Source: Candidatus Poribacteria bacterium
GTDB lineage: Bacteria; Abyssobacteria; SURF-5
Reading direction: 5' to 3'
Assembly (NCBI GenBank): GCA_016215705.1
Contig: JACRIR010000061.1
Location: 1 to 29,854, forward strand
Length of the DNA stretch: 29,854 nt
Below are positions 22,577 through 29,854 of this stretch, in pieces (within the stretch, counting starts at the first letter, position 1; each line of letters opens with the position of its first letter). Both the position numbers and the translations under genes were made by a program. The notes below the pieces were generated by a model. It searched no databases. It was not told where the DNA came from and worked only from the letters and a program-made list of their open reading frames with translations.

Positions 22577-22735
22577 AATCTGCGAAAATCAGCCCAGATC
22601 AGCGGGGCGTGTCCTCTTTTTCCTTTTCATGGAATCCGTGTCCATCTGGGTGCATCTGTGGCTGAGAATGCTTCTTCCCTTCTTCTTTTTCAAAAATCCG
22701 CGCAATCTGCGAAATCAGCGGATTCCCCGTTTCTT
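22577..22735. repeat. Region of ATCTGCG/AATCAGCG dispersed repeats
   Basis: Within the 630-base gene-free gap 22379-23008 are two stretches of the type AATCTGCGAAAATCAGC and AATCTGCGAAATCAGCGG, and between them TCCGTGTCCATCTGGGTGCA followed by TCTGTGG. A related piece (AGATTGCGCAAATTCTCGCT) is at 28127-28146. These look like copies of short dispersed intergenic repeats. I see no convincing gene here. Confidence 0.45.
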
Positions 22736-22782
22736 CTTCTCTATTTCGTTGCGGCTCTGCCGCGCTGTGGGACTTCTGTAGC

Positions 22783-22828
22783 ACTTCCGTAGGGGCGACT
22801 CGGTGAGTCGCCCTTTTTGGCCTCTTGC
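22783..22828 (+). repeat. Family B hairpin (copy 6), direct duplicate of copy 5
   Basis: CTTCCGTAGGGGCGACTCGG then TGAGTCGCCCTTTTTGGCCT: almost identical to 22451-22496 over about 40 bases, again with a T run after the stem. Two terminator-like copies 330 bases apart in a gene-free gap point to duplication or insertion of the element. Confidence 0.7.
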
Positions 22829-22874
22829 ATACTCGCAAATCGGAAACCCAATGCGGCATCGAGAACCGCAACAA

Positions 22875-22913
22875 GAAATCGGGGACACGATGCGACATCG
22901 TGTCCCCGATTTC
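22875..22913. repeat. Family A palindrome (copy 5), perfect 18-bp stem
   Basis: GAAATCGGGGACACGATG (22875-22892) pairs perfectly with 22896-22913 around CGA, 96 bases past the stop of the leftward DUF1318 gene. It may end that transcript, though only TTGTTG follows on the leftward strand. Confidence 0.8.
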
Positions 22914-23008
22914 CTATATCTCAACCATCAACCGGCCTGGTGCCGGCTCCCTCTCGCCTTGTGCCCTAAGGCTTCCGAAGTCCCGCGTTTCGCGGGATTT
23001 CCCCTCCC

Positions 23009-23602
23009 TCACGAGTCCTTCCGCTCCCACTCTCCGTTTCCCTTCTGTATCCACCAACCCTTTTTGGCATCCTTGCGCCAACTGTTCGCAAAAAGCTCCT
23101 TTATCTGGGGAACCGTGTCGGGCGGAAGATCATTCGCCTTCGCAATTTCCATGTAGAGATTCTCCCTGTCGGCGTTTTCCGCCTTCACCAGCTTGTTCGC
23201 ATCCGCCTTATCTTTCAGGTCGAGTCCCTCGAGTGTGCGGATCGACAATAATCCGTCGTTCGTCTCGCCGATTATCCCCTTGTCATAGAGCGATCGCAGA
23301 GAGTCGAACCGCTGCTTCATGGACTCCTTGAGCGCCCGAATGTTCGGAGTGCTGATGTTTATATCCACCTGCGCGTAGGCGACGCCGCCAAACGGCGAAA
23401 TTCCCTCGAGCATACGCCTCAGCATGCTTTCCTTTGGGGCAGCTTCCGGTGTCGTAGCTTCGGGCTGCTTGCCATGCACTTCCTCGACTATCTTGTCGGC
23501 GGCATGCTGCACTTCCGCTGCGGGAAAATACACATTGACCGTCACGCAAGCAAGCGTGAGAACCAGCGCTACAATGCTCGCAAACTGAATCGATTTCCTC
23601 AT
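23009..23602 (-). CDS. DUF1318 (YdbL-like) exported protein
   Basis: A 197-residue exported protein. The N-terminus has two basic residues, a hydrophobic segment IVALVLTLAC and then VTVNVYFPAAEVQHAADKIV. Cys19 could be lipidated, although the lipobox (LTLAC) is imperfect. The C-terminal half matches DUF1318: SLYDKGIIGETNDGLLSI, ENADRENLYMEIAKANDLP and GWWIQKGNGEW. In E. coli the relative YdbL acts with YdbH and YnbE in phospholipid transport between membranes. A YdbH-like gene lies just upstream on the same strand, supporting the family call. The ATG at 23602 has AGGAGGTAGG upstream. A Pro/Ala/Glu linker lies at about 45-60. Confidence 0.8.
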   Translation of the reverse strand: MRKSIQFASIVALVLTLACVTVNVYFPAAEVQHAADKIVEEVHGKQPEATTPEAAPKESMLRRMLEGISPFGGVAYAQVDINISTPNIRALKESMKQRFDSLRSLYDKGIIGETNDGLLSIRTLEGLDLKDKADANKLVKAENADRENLYMEIAKANDLPPDTVPQIKELFANSWRKDAKKGWWIQKGNGEWERKDS

Positions 23603-23723
23603 GTCCTACCTCCTGTCCGAATGCCAAATGTCCTTGTCCCTTGAAGAACTCTTCTGTTCATGAATCTGCCGGTCAAACCCGCTATCTGAGAAACGAGCCG
23701 GCCCTCAACACAACGTCCTTTTG

Positions 23724-23752
23724 TAGGGGCGCGGCGTGCTGCGCCCTATACA
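23724..23752. repeat. Family B palindrome (copy 7)
   Basis: GTAGGGGCGCGGCGTGCTGC then GCCCTATAC: the GTAGGGGCGC arm with an imperfect partner. It lies in the 174-base gap between the YdbH-like and DUF1318 genes. Confidence 0.55.
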
Positions 23753-23776
23753 AAGAATTCTGCGCACTTATTGTTG

Positions 23777-26700
23777 TCAGGGGGAGCCGGACGGATTCTC
23801 CTCTTCCTTTTCCCGCTTCACCCTGTTTATGCGCTCGAGCATCGACTTGAAGCTGACCGTCTGCCCCGGATTCCTGTTAATCACGTTTATTGACGGCCCC
23901 AACATAGTCCCCCTTACGAAGTATTCGGTCCCACCTTCCACCACCTTTCCTTTCATTCGAAAATTATCGTTCTTTAGTGTGCAGTAGAATCCTAGTTTAT
24001 CATACCGGAACTCATTGAAGAAGGAGGCGAAACCGCGTCCCAGGGTCGCCTGAAATCCCTGCCCCGTGCCCAGTATCGTGATGTTCTGCACGGCGTCAAA
24101 ATTTATCCTCTGTGGAACACCCTTGCGGGGAACGGTCCCGAAATCAGCGACGAATGCGGCGGCTTGCCCCTGCGATATTTCGAGCCCCTTCAAAGTTCCG
24201 TCCATGATCCCGGTTATCGTGCCGAATTTCAACGTTTCAGTGACATCCGACAAGTCTATGTCTTTGAAGGTAAGGTCGGCCTCGATCGTCCGAACCGGCG
24301 AAAACGGTTTCTCGATCCCAAGTCCGGCCGCTTGAATCCGGCCGCCAAACACATTTGCCTCGACAGCCCCCGCAGTCTCCAACGCATCCGTATTCAAGAG
24401 GATAGAGGAAAAATGCGCATCAAGCGTTCCTTCAACCTTTGGCAATTCGAGCTTTGTCGTGATCTGCCCCAGGTCCATACCATCCGCTGACGCCGAGGTC
24501 GTCAATTTGGCCAAGCTCCCCAGCAGATTCTCCCCCTCTATTTCGTCTACAGTAAGCGTTCCCTCGAAGAGCGCTATCGGAATCGGCCCTCGCACGCGCA
24601 GCGAGTTTTCTCTGACCGCCACCTCGAGGGCGAGAGACGCAACGCTGACCGGCCCTGCGCCAATCCCCCGAAGCTCGATCCTGCCGAAATCCGAATCTTC
24701 AAACCTCGCTGCCTCGCGAGCGCTCTCTCCCTGCGGAAAATAGACGCCGAATGGCAGCCTCGCCGAAAGGGAATCCACGACGACCTTGCCTCCATCAAGC
24801 GAAATGCGTCCGTCGGCCATCTCGAAATCCCCCGCAGCGGTCCAACGCTCTTCCTTCAAGCCGAGTTGGAAGCCCGCCGAGGCCACGCCCCCCACCTTTG
24901 CTTCACGAAACGATGGGAAGCGTTCTGAGAGCAACTGCTGCGCTATTTCATCAAATACTTTCCCTATGTCAACCTTCTCAGCCCCAATGCGCATATCGAA
25001 CTCGGCGTCCTTGGCGAGTCCGGCGGAGCCGCTTGCTTTGAGCTTGCCCATCTTGCCGAGGTCAAGCGTGGCCCTGGCGTTTCGAACCTGCTTCGCGCGG
25101 AGTGTGTACTCCCCCGCAAAAGCGAAGGGAAAGACGGTCTCTGTGAACGCCTTGTAGAAAGTATCAACCAGGACCTCGAAGTTGCCGATATCTCCGGCGA
25201 CATCAAACTTCCAATTGTCCTTCAATGAAGCGCTTTCGGCTGTCCCGTTGAGCTTCGCATTGATGCCGGCCGCGCTCACGAATTCACCCTTCGAGAATTC
25301 TCCCTTCTCCAGATCAAGATTGTATTTCAGCGATAAGCTCTCCAGCGAAGTCGTAAGTTTCCCTGAGAAATCACAGCCCAGTTTCAGCGTCCCTCCGAGG
25401 CTCATGCCTTCGGGAAGCTTGTAAACATTCGGAGGAATAAGGGCAACCACCCTCGGGAGCGGTGTCCCATCCATACGGGCGTTCCCATAAAATCGTTTCG
25501 ATCCGAGTTCGTAAACACCCTTAGCCGTCACGTTCGTTGTCTTCTCCACTCTCGCCATAAACCGATCAATGGAAACATGCGACTTGTCCGCTGAAACCGC
25601 CACATTCAAAGGCGCAACCTCGATGCGAGAGCCCTTCACCAATGCAATCGCTTTGGCGGCGTTGATTGTGCCCGGCCCAGCGGCAAAAGCTCCGGCGCCG
25701 ATACTCACCGGCGTCTCAACGCCTAAGTCCTCAAGCGCCAGACCCTTCCACGCAAATCCGCCGTTCTTCACGCTCGCGTGAGCCGAAACATCGGGATTCA
25801 TGGCGTTTCCATGCATCTCGCCGGTTATCTTGAAAATACCCGTCATACCCAAATCCTTAAACTTAGGACGCTGAAGCGGCTCGCAATATTCAAGCAAATC
25901 CTTGATCTCCGGCGCCTCGACCGTCCAGTTCATGTTCAGTTTGGGCGCTCCGCCGGTTAACTCCGTCATCGCTCCGTATGCGCTTACGTTCGAGAACAAT
26001 GGAATCTTGAGGACGAGATGCGCGTTCTCCAGCGAATCCCTCTGCGGAACATAGTCGAGGCCGAAAGAAAGACTTATGGGAATGTTCGACGGCAAAAGCA
26101 GATACGGAACACGGGCGCTCAAGGCGCTCTCGATGCTGGCCTCTACTTCCGTCGATGTCTTGTTGCGATTCAGAACAAACTTCGACTCGATGATCGCAAT
26201 CGAGACGGGAATCTGCTTCCTCTTCGCGCCGCCTAACGTAAGATTCACCGAGTCCGTTCTCAAGCCGAGCACTTTTACTTCACCCGTCGAGAACATCGGC
26301 TCACCCAAAGCGGCATGGATTCCTCGCGCGCTCGCCTTCATCCCGGGAAAGTCAATGCCGATCTCACCGCTCTCAATCGCTATCGTCCCTATGGAAAAAC
26401 GGCTCTCCTCCTCCCTCTTGGGCAGAGTAGGTATGTTCGAGAAGCCGTCCTCCTTCTTGACAAGATTGATTTTGGGATTGACCATCGTCAGGGTCACAAG
26501 ATGGCCCCTGACCACGTCTCCCGGCGACGCCGTCACCCTCGTCTGCTCACAAGAGAGAAAAGGCAAGTCCTCGTGACCGGGAGCCGCCAGCTTCAAACCC
26601 TCGATCCGCACCGCCAGTGGCCACGAGAAGTGAAACGACTCCATCCGAACCGACATCTCCGCCGCCTTTGCCGCGCGCCTTTCAGCCAGCGCCCGGAACC

Positions 26701-26836
26701 TGCCCGATATCACATACCACCTCAACGTCAGCGCCGCACCCAGAAGGATCAGAAAAAGGACTGCGCATAGTCGTATTGTTGTTATTATGAATTTCTTCTT
26801 CATCGAAACTGGTTGCTCAACGGGGCTTGACATCAT
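23777..26836 (-). CDS. YdbH-like AsmA-family envelope protein
   Basis: A 1019-residue protein with one N-terminal membrane helix (about 16-36, TTIRLCAVLFLILLGAALTL), then a large periplasmic region of repeating beta-strand segments typical of the AsmA/TamB/YdbH bridge proteins that carry phospholipids between membranes. The early segment FSWPLAVRIEGLKLAAPG is AsmA-like. The C-terminal part has VEANVFGGRIQAAG, DLSDVTETL...GTITGIMDGTLKGLEI and RGTMLGPSINVINRNPGQ, matching the YdbH-type C-terminal domain. The next gene is DUF1318, as in the E. coli ydbH-ynbE-ydbL operon, but no ynbE-like gene is seen. ATG ATG at 26836 follows GAGGGA. Confidence 0.75.
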   Translation of the reverse strand: MMSSPVEQPVSMKKKFIITTIRLCAVLFLILLGAALTLRWYVISGRFRALAERRAAKAAEMSVRMESFHFSWPLAVRIEGLKLAAPGHEDLPFLSCEQTRVTASPGDVVRGHLVTLTMVNPKINLVKKEDGFSNIPTLPKREEESRFSIGTIAIESGEIGIDFPGMKASARGIHAALGEPMFSTGEVKVLGLRTDSVNLTLGGAKRKQIPVSIAIIESKFVLNRNKTSTEVEASIESALSARVPYLLLPSNIPISLSFGLDYVPQRDSLENAHLVLKIPLFSNVSAYGAMTELTGGAPKLNMNWTVEAPEIKDLLEYCEPLQRPKFKDLGMTGIFKITGEMHGNAMNPDVSAHASVKNGGFAWKGLALEDLGVETPVSIGAGAFAAGPGTINAAKAIALVKGSRIEVAPLNVAVSADKSHVSIDRFMARVEKTTNVTAKGVYELGSKRFYGNARMDGTPLPRVVALIPPNVYKLPEGMSLGGTLKLGCDFSGKLTTSLESLSLKYNLDLEKGEFSKGEFVSAAGINAKLNGTAESASLKDNWKFDVAGDIGNFEVLVDTFYKAFTETVFPFAFAGEYTLRAKQVRNARATLDLGKMGKLKASGSAGLAKDAEFDMRIGAEKVDIGKVFDEIAQQLLSERFPSFREAKVGGVASAGFQLGLKEERWTAAGDFEMADGRISLDGGKVVVDSLSARLPFGVYFPQGESAREAARFEDSDFGRIELRGIGAGPVSVASLALEVAVRENSLRVRGPIPIALFEGTLTVDEIEGENLLGSLAKLTTSASADGMDLGQITTKLELPKVEGTLDAHFSSILLNTDALETAGAVEANVFGGRIQAAGLGIEKPFSPVRTIEADLTFKDIDLSDVTETLKFGTITGIMDGTLKGLEISQGQAAAFVADFGTVPRKGVPQRINFDAVQNITILGTGQGFQATLGRGFASFFNEFRYDKLGFYCTLKNDNFRMKGKVVEGGTEYFVRGTMLGPSINVINRNPGQTVSFKSMLERINRVKREKEEENPSGSP

Positions 26837-26893
26837 TCCCTCAATACATGTCCTTGATCTTAATCGGGAATGCGCAATCCAATATCAATTGGC

Positions 26894-28054
26894 TCAGGAC
26901 TCAGGACTTACTATAACCCTCGCAACACTCTTGATAGAATCAACGGGGATCACGGATATCTTGTCTTCGAGGCGATACTCCTCGCGCCCCGGGTAGATAA
27001 CCCACAGGTGTTCCAAACCCAGGTTCTCAATGGCGACGTGCATCGAGCGGCTTCCGCTGGGCGCATCCGCATACTTGAACTCAAATCCGTAGCGTTTACC
27101 CGCAACCCGAAGAAGAAGGTCCAGTTCAGCTCCGGCATGTGTCGCCCAGAAATATGCATCGCGGCTCTCAAACGCTCCAATGACCTGTTCCAATGCAAAG
27201 CCCTCCCACGATGCCCCGAGCTTCGGATGCGATTGCAGGTCCGCATGCGTGCGCAGTTGAAGCAGAGCATGCAAAATACCGCTGTCGCGGACGTATATCT
27301 TGGGAGCTTTCACCTGCCGTTTGCGAATGTTCTCGAACCACGGAGGAAGGATTCTGATCATGTATGCGCCGGCAAGAATATCCAGATATCGGCGAGATGT
27401 GTTTTCGGATACGCCAAGCGACCTGGCAAGTTGAGATGCATTCCAGACCTCGCCATGATAATGAGCGATCATGGTCCAGAAACGTCTGAGGGTTTCGGAA
27501 GGAATCGAAATGCCAAGTTGCGGAATATCCCTTTCGAGAAAGGTTCGAGTAAAGTCGTCGCGCCAGGCCATGCTCGCGGATTCATCGTTGGCCAGAAAAG
27601 ACCTCGGAAACCCACCGCGCAGCCAAAGGCGCGCGCGATTCTCCCCACCCACTTCCCCGAGATCAAACCCGGAGAGATCGACAAATCCGACGCGTCCGGC
27701 GAGCGATTCAGATATGCCCTTGGCCAAATACGGAGAAGCGGAGCCGAGCAAAAGAAACCGGGTTTGGTTCGCTGGCCTGTCCACTAGAACTCTGAGCAGT
27801 TCAAAAAGTTCAGGCCGCCGCTGAACTTCGTCGATGACTGCCAAACCGGCGAGTTCCCCGAGCACGCTCATCGGCGCAGACAATCGGCGAACGTCAACGG
27901 GATTCTCGAGATCGAAATAAGTAGACAACTCGCGCTCAGCGATCATTCTTGCGAGCGTAGTCTTTCCGCACTGCCTCGGACCCAAAAGCGCCGCTATCGG
28001 GTGAACGCTAAATACCTTACCGATACGCTCCAATGCTCGCGGCCGTGGAATCAT
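26894..28054 (-). CDS. AAA_14/DUF4143 ATPase
   Basis: A 386-residue cytoplasmic ATPase of a widespread but poorly understood family. The N-terminal AAA_14 domain has Walker A GPRQCGKTT (near 25-33), YFDLENP and Walker B LAVIDEVQRRPELF, then a sensor-like LLLGSASP. The C-terminal DUF4143 domain begins around FLERDIPQLG, with SQLARSLGVSENTSRRYLDIL (winged-helix-like) and the nuclease-like tail GAELDLLLRVAGKRYGFEFK, whose E-x-D...E-x-K spacing resembles a PD-(D/E)XK-type core. Function unproven; relatives are often mobile accessory genes. I choose ATG 28054 because the ATG at 28063 lies inside the -10 box of a consensus promoter. Confidence 0.9.
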   Translation of the reverse strand: MIPRPRALERIGKVFSVHPIAALLGPRQCGKTTLARMIAERELSTYFDLENPVDVRRLSAPMSVLGELAGLAVIDEVQRRPELFELLRVLVDRPANQTRFLLLGSASPYLAKGISESLAGRVGFVDLSGFDLGEVGGENRARLWLRGGFPRSFLANDESASMAWRDDFTRTFLERDIPQLGISIPSETLRRFWTMIAHYHGEVWNASQLARSLGVSENTSRRYLDILAGAYMIRILPPWFENIRKRQVKAPKIYVRDSGILHALLQLRTHADLQSHPKLGASWEGFALEQVIGAFESRDAYFWATHAGAELDLLLRVAGKRYGFEFKYADAPSGSRSMHVAIENLGLEHLWVIYPGREEYRLEDKISVIPVDSIKSVARVIVSPES

Positions 28055-28061
28055 ACAATCC

Positions 28062-28089
28062 ATTATATCATAGAAATTCCGCCTGTCAA
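28062..28089 (-). promoter_or_regulatory. Consensus promoter giving a leaderless mRNA for the AAA_14 gene
   Basis: Read leftward: TTGACA (28084-28089), 16-base spacer, TATAAT (28062-28067), both perfect consensus. Only seven bases separate TATAAT from the ATG at 28054, so the transcript should begin at or next to that codon. Confidence 0.75.
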
Positions 28090-28143
28090 GTGAGGATTTT
28101 CAATGACAGAGCCTCCCCCATCCCCAGATTGCGCAAATTCTCG

Positions 28144-28205
28144 CTGATTCCCCACGTGTCATTCTGATTCCCCACGTGTCATTCTGAGCAAAGCGAAGAA
28201 TCTCC
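28144..28205 (+). repeat. 20-bp tandem duplication plus GTCATTCTGAGC element
   Basis: CTGATTCCCCACGTGTCATT occurs twice head to tail (28144-28163, 28164-28183), then CTGAGCAAAGCGAAGAATCT. GTCATTCTGAGC...GAAGAATCTC is a widespread intergenic repeat motif. It lies in the 373-base divergent gap before the helicase gene, with a possible operator and promoter further right. Confidence 0.65.
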
Positions 28206-28295
28206 CGTCTTCCGGAACTCCGCAAGTCAGGTCGTAACCCTTCACTCTTCCCATTCCCCCCTTACCTCCCCTTGTATAGGTTTTTCTATCAAACA

Positions 28296-28347
28296 ACTAA
28301 AAGCTTGACACAAACGACTAAAAGCTGTTGCACATGCGCGTTTTAGT
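28296..28347. promoter_or_regulatory. ACTAAAA repeats around the helicase promoter (possible operator)
   Basis: ACTAAAAGCT occurs at 28296-28305 and again at 28317-28326, exactly 21 bases apart (two helical turns), and the inverted TTTTAGT lies at 28341-28347 between the -35 and -10 boxes. Regular spacing on one DNA face next to a promoter suggests binding by a dimeric regulator; none is encoded nearby. Confidence 0.4.
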
Positions 28348-28357
28348 ATGGTAGAAT
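28328..28357 (+). promoter_or_regulatory. Promoter for the restriction-type helicase gene
   Basis: TTGCAC (28328-28333), 18-base spacer, TAGAAT (28352-28357), about 70 bases before the ATG at 28428. Confidence 0.55.
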
Positions 28358-28427
28358 CCTTTAGCGTCGCGCCCGTAGAACCACAGACCCCTAGCGCTTC
28401 GGTAGGCAGAGCATCCACAGGGTACAA

Positions 28428-29854
28428 ATGAAACAAGTTGTCATTGACAACCCGATTCTTAACTCTCCCTTCCTCGAACCCACCTGCCACTTTAAGTTTT
28501 CTGAAGAGGGTATCACTGACGAAATCGTAGAAGGCCGCCGCGTAAGTTCCTACTTCATCCCCATTGCGCGACCGAAGAAGAAAGGCAAATCGCCGCAACT
28601 CACGTTTGACACTGACTGGCCGCAAGACCAACTCCAGGAGAACAAATTCATCAACCGCGTTCGCGCCAAAGTCTCAAAGTGGCGTCAAGGCGGATATGTG
28701 GGGACAACGAAGACGACCTCGCGCCTTTTGGACCACTGGATAAACCCGCAACGTGAACGGAAGCTTTTCTTCTGCCAAATCGAGGCGCTTGAGACCGCCA
28801 TTTACATTGCAGAGGTGGCGAAGAAATACGGCGATGGATGGATCGAGAGCGACATCCATAATGCAAACGAAGAGGGCAATTCCGCGCTTTTTCGCATCGC
28901 GTTCAAGATGGCGACCGGCAGCGGCAAAACCGTCGTCATGGCTATGCTCATTGCCTGGCATGTGCTGAACAAGCTCGCCAATCCGGAGGATGCGCGCTTC
29001 TCCGACGCGTTTCTTGTTGTCACCCCCGGCATCACAATTCGCGACCGCCTCCGCGTGCTTCTGCCTAACGACCCGCAGAACTATTATCGCAAATGGGATA
29101 TCCTCCCTCCCGACCGCGAAAAAGAGATGGAGAAGGCGAAAATCCTCATCACGAATTTTCATGCCTTCAAACCGCGTGAGCAGTGGGATGCTGCCGCGCT
29201 TACCAAGAGCATTCTCGCAAGAGGTCAGGCCAGCCCTTTCACAGAGACCCCTGCGCAAATGGTTCGCCGCCTGTGCCGTGACCTCGGCAAGAGGCGCAAC
29301 ATCATAGTCATCAACGACGAGGCCCATCATTGTTACAGGCGCAAGGCCGACGGCGAAGACACAAAGCTCAAGGGTGACGAACGCAAGGAAGCCGAAAAAC
29401 GCGAAGAAGAAGCCCGTATATGGATTTCCGGTCTTGAAGCTACCAAGGAAAAGATAGGCATCAAGGGCGTCTATGATTTGTCCGCCACTCCCTTCTTCCT
29501 CCGTGGCTCGGGGTATCCCGAAGCCACGCTGTTCCCCTGGGTCGTCTCAGATTTCTCTCTGATCGACGCCATCGAGTGCGGTATCGTCAAGGTGCCGCGT
29601 GTGCCCGTGGCCGATGACCAGATGCAGGGCGAGCAACCGACATATCGCGACCTGTGGCTGCGCATCCGCGAGCATCTTCCGAAGAAGGGGCGTGGAACCG
29701 AGGCGGTCACCGGCGAGCCTCATCTCCCGAAAGAACTCCAAGGCGCTCTCCACAGCCTCTACGGCAATTATGAGAAATACTACCGCCAGTGGCAGACCAA
29801 TGCCGAGGCAAGCGCAAAGGGTCAGACCCCGCCCGTCTTCATCGTCGTCTGCAA
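28428..29854 (+). CDS. Restriction-type DEAD/DEAH helicase (type III R subunit-like), N-terminal part
   Basis: Open from ATG 28428 to the window edge, 475 residues without a stop. It belongs to the superfamily 2 helicase/translocase proteins annotated as type III restriction endonuclease R subunits. FFCQIEALETAIYI (115-128) looks like a Q-motif region, Walker A is MATGSGKTVV (161-170), VVTPGITIRDRL is motif Ia-like, the DEAH box is INDEAHH (295-301), and motif III is LSATPFF (351-357). The second helicase domain and any nuclease domain lie beyond the window, so restriction activity is not shown here. A methylase partner is not visible. GGTACAA before the ATG gives only a weak ribosome site. 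It is divergent from the AAA_14 gene. Confidence 0.88.
   Translation, partial: MKQVVIDNPILNSPFLEPTCHFKFSEEGITDEIVEGRRVSSYFIPIARPKKKGKSPQLTFDTDWPQDQLQENKFINRVRAKVSKWRQGGYVGTTKTTSRLLDHWINPQRERKLFFCQIEALETAIYIAEVAKKYGDGWIESDIHNANEEGNSALFRIAFKMATGSGKTVVMAMLIAWHVLNKLANPEDARFSDAFLVVTPGITIRDRLRVLLPNDPQNYYRKWDILPPDREKEMEKAKILITNFHAFKPREQWDAAALTKSILARGQASPFTETPAQMVRRLCRDLGKRRNIIVINDEAHHCYRRKADGEDTKLKGDERKEAEKREEEARIWISGLEATKEKIGIKGVYDLSATPFFLRGSGYPEATLFPWVVSDFSLIDAIECGIVKVPRVPVADDQMQGEQPTYRDLWLRIREHLPKKGRGTEAVTGEPHLPKELQGALHSLYGNYEKYYRQWQTNAEASAKGQTPPVFIVVC

Noticed and set aside
22429-22828. Possible CRISPR-like array from repeated 11-bp and 40-bp units
   Set aside because: Units are not evenly spaced, there are only two or three copies of each, and no cas gene is near.
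28242-28631. 129-codon leftward frame at the start of the restriction-type helicase
   Set aside because: Overlaps the helicase N-terminus and its promoter on the other strand; no recognisable domain.

Overview
The window is a chromosomal stretch of an uncultured-looking diderm (Gram-negative type) bacterium. Evidence for two membranes is a type II secretion (T2SS) gene run, and a YdbH-like AsmA-family protein paired with a DUF1318 protein, a known envelope module. A membrane pyrophosphatase with the GNTTAA signature of K+-dependent enzymes suggests an energy-limited, possibly anaerobic lifestyle. Coding regions look moderately GC-rich, with long antisense open frames. Intergenic gaps are full of short dispersed palindromes of the sort common in genomes of uncultured candidate phyla. 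I cannot assign a phylum from the sequence alone. There are no tRNA or rRNA genes, CRISPR arrays, transposases or prophage genes.

Layout: (1) 1-8043, mostly leftward. The 3' end of a surE-like gene converges on dapB and dapA. These lie downstream of the conserved rpsF-ssb-rpsR-rplI-dnaB replication/ribosome cluster, which starts from a clear promoter at 5683-5711. The membrane pyrophosphatase gene hppA has its own promoter and a strong terminator. (2) 8044-11344, rightward: a metallo-beta-lactamase-fold hydrolase and a GT-C membrane glycosyltransferase, each preceded by dispersed hairpins. (3) 11345-14570: a convergent gap holding a strong leftward promoter with a dyad over its -35 box and a hairpin about 40 bases downstream (a candidate small RNA), then the leftward, translationally overlapping aroF-scpB-rluB operon. 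(4) 14586-22378, rightward from a good promoter: a coiled-coil/GAF/PAS sensor followed by gspI, gspJ, gspK, two tandem gspE-type ATPases and gspF. (5) 22379-23008: a repeat-filled non-coding stretch. (6) 23009-28054, leftward: DUF1318 protein, 1019-residue YdbH-like protein, and an AAA_14/DUF4143 ATPase apparently made from a leaderless transcript. (7) 28428-end: the first 475 codons of a restriction-type DEAD/DEAH helicase, with reiterated ACTAAAA motifs around its promoter.

The observations I rate highest are: the duplicated and frameshifted 3' end of ssb, giving two copies of the DIPF tip in two frames; the orphan promoter plus hairpins in the 11.5 kb convergent gap; tandem non-identical GspE ATPases, the second with an altered LRQDPD segment; a Cys in place of the usual catalytic-triad Thr in DapA; the leaderless promoter of the AAA_14 ATPase; and three families of dispersed intergenic palindromes. 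None amounts to a clearly new multi-gene system. The best candidates for new biology are the 11.5 kb RNA and the dual-ATPase secretion cluster.
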